Assembly (NCBI GenBank): GCA_027623325.1
Contig: JAQBXY010000014.1
Location: 1-64,000, forward strand
Direction: 5' to 3'
Source of the DNA: Gemmatimonadota bacterium
Lineage (GTDB): Bacteria; Gemmatimonadota; Gemmatimonadetes; Longimicrobiales; Gaopeijiaceae
Length of the DNA: 64,000 bases
Notes under the pieces: model-generated
What the model was told of the DNA's origin: nothing
The model's database searches: none
What the model saw: the letters and a program-made list of their open reading frames with translations, nothing else
Part shown: positions 32,958-40,130 of the stretch, piece by piece
How positions within the stretch are numbered: position 1 is the first letter of the stretch
How the letters are laid out: every line of letters begins with the position of its first letter
Program-made: the position numbers and the translations under genes

Positions 32958-33293
32958 GTGTCTCTTCGTCTCTTGCTCTTCTTGACGGGTGCCATGCTCG
33001 CCGTGTCGGGTGGTGTAAAGCTGAAGGCGATGTCCAAGGCGGGGCTGGGTCTGGCACCTCTGGCGCTGCTCGAGATGATTGCCGCGGTCGCACTCGCCGG
33101 CTCGAGCGTGTCGGATACCTTCGCGGTCCCAGGCATGCGCTGGGCTGTCCCCCTGGGCGTCCTTCTCCTCCTTGTGTCCAGCGTGAGTCACGCGCTGCGA
33201 TTGAAGCAACATCGCCAGCGTCGGGCCGAGACGGAGGGGGGCAGACTCCAGAACTTCTTGAAGTACTCGGGAGGTCCGAACCGAGGCGAATGA
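32958..33293 (+). CDS. Small DoxX-like membrane protein
   Basis: A 111-aa protein with four predicted helices: LRLLLFLTGAMLAVSGGVKL, LAPLALLEMIAAVALAG, a weaker third, and VPLGVLLLLVSSVSHALRL, followed by a basic tail (LKQHRQRRAETEGG). The size and helix pattern resemble DoxX-like proteins, which are often quinone-associated. It starts with GTG, 30 bp after the preceding gene and on the same strand, and is the last likely member of the molybdoenzyme operon. Function is not assignable. Confidence 0.7.
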   Translation: MSLRLLLFLTGAMLAVSGGVKLKAMSKAGLGLAPLALLEMIAAVALAGSSVSDTFAVPGMRWAVPLGVLLLLVSSVSHALRLKQHRQRRAETEGGRLQNFLKYSGGPNRGE

Positions 33294-33365
33294 CCGGCTA
33301 CGCCGATCCCGTTGCTTCCAGTACATTCTCCGCGTTCCAACACGTTCCTACATCGCTTAAATCGC

Positions 33366-33848
33366 ATGCTCCAGGACCTGGGCAATATCGGTGAATTCGT
33401 CGGCGCCCTCGGCGTCGTCGTCTCACTTGTCTACCTCGCCCGTCAGATGATCCAGAACACCCTGACCGTGAGGGCCGCGTCGTTCAACCAGATGGTCCAG
33501 AACAGCATCCGTTTGCTGGAGCATTCGTTCCGGGATTCGGAATTTGCCGCCTTCTTGGCTCGCGCCGAACGGAGCCCCGAGGACCTGACCGCCGAGGAGC
33601 TCCTCCGTTGGAACGCCTACATGACTGCCGTGTACCGTCACTTCGGCAATCTCAAGTATGCCCATCGACTCGGAACGCTGGACCGCCAGATGTGGGCGGC
33701 GTACGAGGCGGATCTGAAGAGGCATCTTCGCACCGCTTCCTGGGCGAACTGGTTCCTGGCCAATCGTGAGATCTTCAGCACGGCGCTGGGTGAACAGGTG
33801 GACCGTGCGCTGGTAGAGCTTTCCGAGGAGCGCGAGGGCGCTCGCTAG
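33366..33848 (+). CDS. Single-helix membrane protein of unknown function
   Basis: A 160-aa protein. The N-terminus IGEFVGALGVVVSLVYLARQ is a membrane helix followed by MIQNTLTVRAASFNQMVQNS, a pattern I know from a common uncharacterised family of roughly 150-180 residues in environmental bacteria. The remainder is helical with conserved-looking LLRWNAYMTAVYRHFGNLKY. The start at 33366 removes an unlikely Pro/Ser/Thr-rich extension. No operon partner is evident. Confidence 0.75.
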   Translation: MLQDLGNIGEFVGALGVVVSLVYLARQMIQNTLTVRAASFNQMVQNSIRLLEHSFRDSEFAAFLARAERSPEDLTAEELLRWNAYMTAVYRHFGNLKYAHRLGTLDRQMWAAYEADLKRHLRTASWANWFLANREIFSTALGEQVDRALVELSEEREGAR

Positions 33849-33944
33849 GGCCTTAGCTCTGCGGAGTTGGTACTGGATCGGATCTCGACGCTCGGGGAAA
33901 TCGATCTCAACAAGGCCGGGTGCAACCTTCTTGTTCCCTTATGC

Positions 33945-33980
33945 GTCTACAATGTATACACAGCAGTCTACGTTATAGAC
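33945..33980. promoter_or_regulatory. Tandem PadR operators/promoter
   Basis: Two palindromes lie just upstream of the PadR-like gene: GTCTACAATGTATAC (33945-33959, imperfect) and GTCTACGTTATAGAC (33966-33980, perfect 5-bp arms). Their starts are 21 bp apart, two helical turns, so two dimers could bind on the same face of the DNA. The stretch is AT-rich compared with its surroundings and contains TATAC and TATAGA sequences usable as -10 elements. Autoregulation is inferred. Confidence 0.55.
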
Positions 33981-33990
33981 GGATAGCGCG

Positions 33991-34326
33991 ATGAGCCCCA
34001 AGAGCTTCCTCGGTGAGTTCGAGCAGATGGTGCTGCTGGCCATTCTCCAGCAGGCGGACGAGGCGTTCGCCCTCGAGGTGCGACGTGAGATCGAGCGGAG
34101 CGCCGAGCGCACCGTGTCGCGTGGCGCGTTCTACACCACACTCGATCGCCTCGAGCGAAAAGGATTCGTTCGCTGGACGGATGCCGTATCACAGGACACC
34201 CGCCGCAGTGGGCCACTGCGCCGCTTCGCCGTCACGCGGGCGGGTCTCGTCGCTCTGCGGGAGTCGCGGAAGGCGTTCGACACGTTGTCACGCGGGCTGG
34301 ATCGGCTCTTGGGGGAAACGCCATGA
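33991..34326 (+). CDS. PadR-family winged-helix transcriptional regulator
   Basis: A 111-aa repressor. FLGEFEQMVLLAILQQADEA is the PadR entry helix, REIERSAERTVSRGAFYTTL the recognition helix region (with the conserved YTTLDRLERKGFV), and the wing contains SGPLRRFAVTRAG. The short C-terminal helix would give the dimer. The gene overlaps the downstream permease by ATGA, the standard arrangement in which a PadR protein controls an ADOP-type efflux permease. Two palindromes in front of it are its probable operators. Confidence 0.92.
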   Translation: MSPKSFLGEFEQMVLLAILQQADEAFALEVRREIERSAERTVSRGAFYTTLDRLERKGFVRWTDAVSQDTRRSGPLRRFAVTRAGLVALRESRKAFDTLSRGLDRLLGETP

Positions 34327-36959
34327 GTCCCCCGATCGGACCCCCGCGATGGGTGTCCTCGCTCCTTGCCCGCGTCCTGCCGAGCGGCACCATCGGCACG
34401 AGCGTCAAAGCGGACCTGGACCAGGAGTTCCGAGAGATGCTCGGGCGGGTCACTTCAGGTACCGCGCGCCGGTGGTACGCCTGGGAAGCGCTCAAGCTTG
34501 CCGCGCACTATTCCTGGGGGGGCGTTCGCTCCCTCGATCTGCCGAGAAGCGGAGGGCGGGGGATGGAGGGCTTCATGGGGAATGTTCGGCTTGCGTTGCG
34601 TCACTTCAGACGGGCGCCGGGATTCACGTTCGTAGCTGCCGGAACGATCGCGCTCGGCATCGGGGCGAACGTTGCCATCTTCTCGGTGGTCAACACCGTT
34701 CTCCTGGACCCGCTACCCTACGATTCGGCGGACGAGCTCGTCGCGATTTGGGAGTGGCACGAGCTCCGCGATCGTCAGAAGAACGTGGCCAACCCCGGGA
34801 ACTTCTCGGCGTGGCGGGACGGGAGCGAGTCCTTCGCTCAGATGACCTCCGTCTCCATGGCCATGCCGGCGACCGTGACCGCCGCCGCCGAACCGGAGGA
34901 GGCGATGGTCCAGTATGCCTCCCCGGACTTCTTTGAAGTACTCGGGCTGGAGGCGAGTCTCGGGCGGACCCTCGCGTCCGAGGCGGAGGTGGTCATCTCG
35001 GATCGTTATTGGCGGGAGCGCTTCGCCGCATCCCCCACCGTCGTCGGGCAGACGGTCGAGTTGAACGGACTCTCTGTTGTCATCGTCGGGGTGCTCCCCC
35101 GGTCCTACGTCGTGTTCGGCGAGGGCACCGACCTGTGGGCCGCGAACGCGAACGACGAAGGCGACCAGACGAATTCGGGCCGATGGTTGATGGTCGTCGG
35201 CCGGCTCGCCCCGGGGGCGACCCTCAGTGTTGCCGAGCAGGAGTTGAAGGCCATCGCGGTTGGACTCCAAGAGGCGTTTCCCGTGTTCAACGCAGGGTGG
35301 ACGGTACAGCTCGTTCCGCTCAAGGACGAGATCGTCGGCGACGTCCAGCAGGCCCTGTGGATCCTGCTCGGGGCCGTGGGCCTGTTGCTGGTGATCGCGT
35401 GCGCGAACGTGGCCAACCTTTTCCTGGTTCGGGCGACCGATCGCCAGCGCGAGATGGCGGTGCGGACCTCGCTGGGCGCTACAGGGGGATCGCTCGCCGG
35501 GCAGCTCCTGACCGAGAGCCTTCTTCTCGCCGGCGGAGGGGCCAGCCTCGGCGTAGCGATCGCTCACGTCACGACCCGGTGGATGTCGACTTCGATGCCC
35601 GACGCATTCGCGCTGCCACGCGTGGAGGGTGCGGGTGTGGATCCAACCGTCCTGGCCTTCGCGGTCGTGATGACGGTGGGGACTGCCTTGGTCTTCGGGC
35701 TTCTGCCTGCGGTGCAGGCGGCCCGCACATCACCGGCCGGAACCTTGGGTGCCGAGGCGCGCGGTCCGTCTCGGTTCACGGGCGTCGTGCGAAACGGCCT
35801 CGTGATCGCCGAGGTCTCCGTATCCGTCGTACTGCTCTCGGGCGCGGCACTCCTCGGCCGGAGCTTCTCCGCCCTCATGGCGGTCGATCATGGCATCGAA
35901 GCCGAGCACGTCCTCGTCGGGCGCGTGAACTTGGCGGGTTCGAAGTATCCTACGGCGGCGCCGAAGGTCGCCTTCTTCGATGAGTTGTTCGAGCGGATCG
36001 CTGCCAAGCCGGGCGTGGAGGCCGTTGGCGGCGTCACCTTCCTGCCTATGGACGGCCAGGGCGCCGCAAACAGCTATTGGGTCGCCGATCGAGCCGCTCC
36101 CGACCCCGCGGACCGGCGCGCCGCCGATATCCGCAATGTCGCCGGAAATTACTTCGACGCCATGGGGATCAGCCTGTTGCGGGGGCGTCTCTTCGACGAC
36201 CGCGACCGCACGGACGCGCCGCAGACTGTTGTGGTCAACCGAAGCCTCGCCGACATGTACTGGCCGGGTGAGACGGCTGTGGGAAGGCAGGTCGTCGTGG
36301 ATTGGGTGGACGAGACCCCTTGGGAGATCATTGGCGTCGTCGAGGACGTCAGGAACACCGGACCCGAGACGGAAGCGAGAGAGACGATCTACATCCACTA
36401 TGCCAAAGGGACGTTCTTCCCGTGGATGCACGTGGCGGTGCGCGCGACGGGCGACCCGGCGCTGCTCATGGAAACGGTACGCCTGGAATTGGCTGGACTC
36501 GACGAGACCTTGGCGATGGGTAGCGTGAGAGTCATGGAGGAGCTGGTCAATCGGGCCGTTGCCCGTCCTCGACTCACGAGCCTCTTCATGCTCATCTTCG
36601 CGGGCCTGGCTACGGTCCTTGCGGCGGTCGGCATGTACGGAGTCCTGTCGTATGCCGTCTCGCGCCGTGTCCGGGAGATCGGAGTGCGGATCGCGCTAGG
36701 GTCTGAGCCCGGTAGGGTGCTCGGCATGATCGTCGCGCAAGGCGCTAGGCTGACGGCGGTTGGACTCGCACTCGGGCTCGGAGCCGCGACGCTGGCGAAC
36801 CGGCTCATCGCGGGCCTGCTGTATGAGATCGCGCCGTCCGACCCGGTCGCTCTGTTCGGAGCCGGCGGGGTATTAGCGGCCGTGGAGCTCCTGGCGTGTG
36901 CGATCCCCGCCTGGCGCGCGTCACGCGTGGAGCCGGCTGAAGCTCTGCGGGCGGACTGA
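34323..36959 (+). CDS. ADOP-family ABC transporter permease (MacB-like)
   Basis: An 878-aa permease with an N-terminal cytoplasmic cap of about 80 residues (LDQEFREMLGRVTSGTARRW), then two MacB/FtsX-type repeats. First repeat: RLALRHFRRAPGFTFVAAGT, a MacB_PCD periplasmic domain, then three helices around residues 340-470 (LWILLGAVGLLLVIACANVA). Second repeat: a periplasmic domain (SKYPTAAPKVAFFDELFERI), then the last three helices with YGVLSYAVSRRVREIGVRIA. Such acidobacterial/Gemmatimonadota-type permeases export peptides or drugs using an ATPase encoded elsewhere; none is adjacent. Translationally coupled to the PadR gene. Confidence 0.93.
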   Translation: MSPPIGPPRWVSSLLARVLPSGTIGTSVKADLDQEFREMLGRVTSGTARRWYAWEALKLAAHYSWGGVRSLDLPRSGGRGMEGFMGNVRLALRHFRRAPGFTFVAAGTIALGIGANVAIFSVVNTVLLDPLPYDSADELVAIWEWHELRDRQKNVANPGNFSAWRDGSESFAQMTSVSMAMPATVTAAAEPEEAMVQYASPDFFEVLGLEASLGRTLASEAEVVISDRYWRERFAASPTVVGQTVELNGLSVVIVGVLPRSYVVFGEGTDLWAANANDEGDQTNSGRWLMVVGRLAPGATLSVAEQELKAIAVGLQEAFPVFNAGWTVQLVPLKDEIVGDVQQALWILLGAVGLLLVIACANVANLFLVRATDRQREMAVRTSLGATGGSLAGQLLTESLLLAGGGASLGVAIAHVTTRWMSTSMPDAFALPRVEGAGVDPTVLAFAVVMTVGTALVFGLLPAVQAARTSPAGTLGAEARGPSRFTGVVRNGLVIAEVSVSVVLLSGAALLGRSFSALMAVDHGIEAEHVLVGRVNLAGSKYPTAAPKVAFFDELFERIAAKPGVEAVGGVTFLPMDGQGAANSYWVADRAAPDPADRRAADIRNVAGNYFDAMGISLLRGRLFDDRDRTDAPQTVVVNRSLADMYWPGETAVGRQVVVDWVDETPWEIIGVVEDVRNTGPETEARETIYIHYAKGTFFPWMHVAVRATGDPALLMETVRLELAGLDETLAMGSVRVMEELVNRAVARPRLTSLFMLIFAGLATVLAAVGMYGVLSYAVSRRVREIGVRIALGSEPGRVLGMIVAQGARLTAVGLALGLGAATLANRLIAGLLYEIAPSDPVALFGAGGVLAAVELLACAIPAWRASRVEPAEALRAD

Positions 36960-37061
36960 TCTACCCTTGATTGGGGCGTTGCGAGCGCCCTAGGTTGTCT
37001 GGCGCCGGAGGAAACATACGTTTTGCGCTTCGGCGATCGACCGGAACAAGGGTGACGTTAT

Positions 37062-38503
37062 ATGACGGTGCGCTTCCGCATCCGCACGTCCGCGGGACAG
37101 GAACTGTCGTTCGCAACGCACGAGATGTTCGAGGACTTCGTGCGCTCGGGCGACCTTTCCATGAACGACCTCGTCTACGACGGTGATTCCGGTTCGTGGT
37201 CTCCTGCGCGCACGCACCCGCTTGTCCTGGAGATCGAGTACGCGAAGGAAGAGGCTGCGGAAGCCGCTGAAGCAGCGGCCAAGGCGGCGGAGGCGCCGCC
37301 GGAAGACGCGCCCAAACTTTCCGAAGGCGATGCATTCGGCCTCGAACTCGCGCCGGCCTCGGAGATGATGACTCCGGAGGCGGAGAAGGCCGCGTTCGTC
37401 AAACGTATGGATGCAGAGCGGCGAAGCGACATCGACTTTGCTGCACCGGACCGTACCGGGATCACGGGTTTCACCATGGAGGATGCGCCCCCCGCACCTT
37501 CCGTGCAGATGCCGGTGACGCGTCCCGCGGTGCAGCGACCCGACTCGCGCCCCGCGCCGCGACGACCGGACCCGCGTCCCGAGAGTTCGCGCCCCCCCGC
37601 CGAGAAGAGGAGTCGCGCCCCAGGCCCGAGACCGAGAGCCCGCGTCGTCCTCCCCAGAAGAGGGGGTCTCTCGGCAAGTTCGTGGCAGGCCTGATTGGAA
37701 TCGTAGGCATCGGTGCCGCTGCGTACTTTGGTGTGCAGTTCGTCTCGGCAACCTCGGAAGGCAGGCCGCCGGCGGGGGAGGATCCTGTCGATACGGTCCG
37801 GACGGTCGTGGCTCCGAGGCCGACCCCAAGGACCACCCCGACGACGACCTCACCGCCGCCGACGACCACACCGCCGCCCGTTCGGGAACCGGTTATCGCG
37901 AGTACGGAATCGGCCGTTCGGGAGCGTGCGCGCGAACGTTTCTTGACCTCTACCCAGAATCTGTTGCGCGACTTGCCTCCGATCCCTGCACAGTGGCCAG
38001 GAGGTGCGTACATCTCCTTTCCATCCGATAACCCAGAGGTGGCCGACGTTTGGCAGAGTTACCTGGCCACGATTCGAAGTGTGCGGGCGGGCGACGAACG
38101 TCGATATGCGACGGCGTATGAGGCCGCGCTCGATGATGCGGCGGTGGACGGAGAGGTGCGCGTCACACGGCTCAACGCCGCGTTGGCCAACTTCTCGTCG
38201 GGCGCTGCGCTGCGGAGCGCACACTACGATCGGGTCGAAGCGCTGGCGACGGCGGCGATCCAGAGTCACAACGCGCTCGTCGAAGCGGAAGGGCTGTTCA
38301 TCTTCGATGCGACCGGTACGTCGGGCGGCAGAGGTTCCTTAGGGCGTGGTGTCTCCGGGAGAGACGCCGACTCACAACTGCTGCTCGATCAGGTGCTGAG
38401 TCTCCTATCGGGCGCCCTGGAGGCCGGAGGCCTTGGGCCGCGAGAGGGCTCCAACGTTCGTTCCTGGGTCTGGGACGGTCTTCTGGGAGCCGTAGCAAAC
38501 TAG
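37062..38503 (+). pseudogene. GYF-like membrane protein gene split by a frameshift in a C run
   Basis: Two frames complement each other. 37062-37694 encodes a GYF/DUF4339-like domain (RIRTSAGQELSFATHEMFED, DLSMNDLVYDGDSGSWSPA) and an Ala/Glu then Pro/Arg-rich linker. 37682-38503 encodes a membrane helix (LIGIVGIGAAAYFGVQFVSA), a Thr/Pro-rich linker and a helical C-terminal domain. Seven C bases at 37592-37598 lie in the shared linker; one extra C would join them into one 480-residue protein with a uniform Pro/Arg/Glu linker. So this is a one-base deletion, a sequencing error in a homopolymer, or slippage-based phase variation. The pieces could also be read separately. Confidence 0.6.
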
Positions 38504-38597
38504 ACCGAGCCGAGCGGTTGCTGGTTGAGCGGTGGAACTTGGCTGCCCGGTAGCGTAGCTTGGCTCGGTCCTGACTCTCGTCTCCCACCCTCCGCGA

Positions 38598-40130
38598 ATG
38601 CCCCCAACGAGCGCGACGCCCACGACGAGCCCCCTGCTTTGGGCGAAGGTCATCGACCACACCCGGTGTATCGGGTGTCACGCCTGCACCACGGCATGCA
38701 AGTCGGAGAACGAGGTTCCGCTCTCCGTCACGCGCACGTACGTCAAATACGTCGACGTCGGGCACTTTCCGCAAACGCGCAGGTCGTTTCAGGTCACACG
38801 GTGCAACCAGTGTGAGGAGGCCCCATGTGTTACCGCGTGTCCGACCGCGGCCATGCACCGCCGCCCCGACGGAATCGTCGACTTCGACAAGTCGATTTGT
38901 ATCGGGTGCAAGGCGTGCATCGCGGCCTGCCCGTACGACGCCATCTTTATCAATCCCGAAGACAAGTCGGCTGAGAAGTGCAACTTCTGCGCCCACCGGC
39001 TCGACGTCGGTCTTGAACCCGCGTGTGTCGTCGTGTGTCCGACTCAGGCTCTGTTGGTCGGGGACATGAATGATCCCTTGTCGGCCGTGAGCGAGATCAT
39101 TCATAGGGACGCCGTCGCGGTTCGTCGGCCCGAGAAGGGGACCCGACCGAAGGTCTTCTACAAGGGCGCGGATCAGGTCACGCTCGATCCGCTGGCTGCG
39201 CGCCGACCGGACGGTGGACTGTTCATGTGGAGCGAGCAGGGCAACGTGTCGCACCAGGTTCACTCCGGACATCCTGGCCATGGGAACAGCTCAGCCGCCG
39301 CCGTCCTCAGCTATGACGTCCTGCACCGAGCGCCGTGGGACTGGCGGGTGAGCGCCTACACGTTCACGAAGTCCATCGCCGCTGGCGCGTACCTCGTGCC
39401 CCTCCTCCTTGGTGCCTTGGGCCTTGCGCCCTTCACCTCCATGACCTGGGGGCTGCACGCGCCCCTGGTGGCCATGATCGGCCTCGCGGTAACCGGGGGG
39501 CTCCTCGTCTGGGACCTCGAGCATCCCGAGCGGTTCTGGATGGTCTTGCTAAAGCCACAGTGGCGGAGTTGGCTCGTACGCGGCGGCTTCATCATCACGG
39601 CCTACGGGGGCGTCCTGGCGGTGCATCTCGCTGCCACGTTCTTGGGCCGGGCAGATCTCACCCCGGTGCTTGGATGGGCCGGGGGACCCTTGGCGGCCAT
39701 GACCGCCGTGTACACCGCATACTTGTTCGCTCAGGCCAAGGCCCGCGATCTGTGGCAAAGCCCCCTCCTGCCGGCTCACCTTCTGGTGCAGGCGATCGTC
39801 GCGGGTGCCGCGGTCCTGCTCGTGCTGAATCGTGGCCCCGGACCCGAGGTGGCGGTGGTCGTCACCTTCCGTCTCGCGCTTCTGGCACACCTCGTTCTGG
39901 TGCTCGGTGAGGCTTCGATGGGCCATCCGACGGAGCACGCCACGCTCGCCGCCCGCGCGATGACCCGGGGTGCCTACGCGCACTTCTTCTGGGTATCGAT
40001 TCCGCTCGCGGTTCTGGGCCTCGTCTTTGCCGCGGCGACCCCGGTCATCGCTGCCCTCGCCGGGCTCGGCGGACTCTTCTTATACGAGCACGCCTTCGTC
40101 CAGGCGGGCCAATCGGTGCCACTCGCATGA
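38598..40130 (+). CDS. Four-cluster ferredoxin fused to NrfD-type membrane anchor
   Basis: A 510-aa fusion of two normally separate CISM subunits. Residues about 15-165 are a PsrB/NrfC-type ferredoxin with 16 cluster Cys in four groups: CIGCHACTTACKSENE, CNQCEEAPCVTACP, CIGCKACIAACPYDA, CNFCAHRLDVGLEPAC then VVVCP. From about residue 235 come eight or more membrane helices of the NrfD/PsrC type, starting WDWRVSAYTFTKSIAAGAYL and including DLEHPERFWMVL. No signal peptide is present, so the iron-sulfur part should face the cytoplasm. It links the molybdoenzyme, whose start overlaps by 4 bp, to the quinone pool. Confidence 0.93.
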   Translation: MPPTSATPTTSPLLWAKVIDHTRCIGCHACTTACKSENEVPLSVTRTYVKYVDVGHFPQTRRSFQVTRCNQCEEAPCVTACPTAAMHRRPDGIVDFDKSICIGCKACIAACPYDAIFINPEDKSAEKCNFCAHRLDVGLEPACVVVCPTQALLVGDMNDPLSAVSEIIHRDAVAVRRPEKGTRPKVFYKGADQVTLDPLAARRPDGGLFMWSEQGNVSHQVHSGHPGHGNSSAAAVLSYDVLHRAPWDWRVSAYTFTKSIAAGAYLVPLLLGALGLAPFTSMTWGLHAPLVAMIGLAVTGGLLVWDLEHPERFWMVLLKPQWRSWLVRGGFIITAYGGVLAVHLAATFLGRADLTPVLGWAGGPLAAMTAVYTAYLFAQAKARDLWQSPLLPAHLLVQAIVAGAAVLLVLNRGPGPEVAVVVTFRLALLAHLVLVLGEASMGHPTEHATLAARAMTRGAYAHFFWVSIPLAVLGLVFAAATPVIAALAGLGGLFLYEHAFVQAGQSVPLA

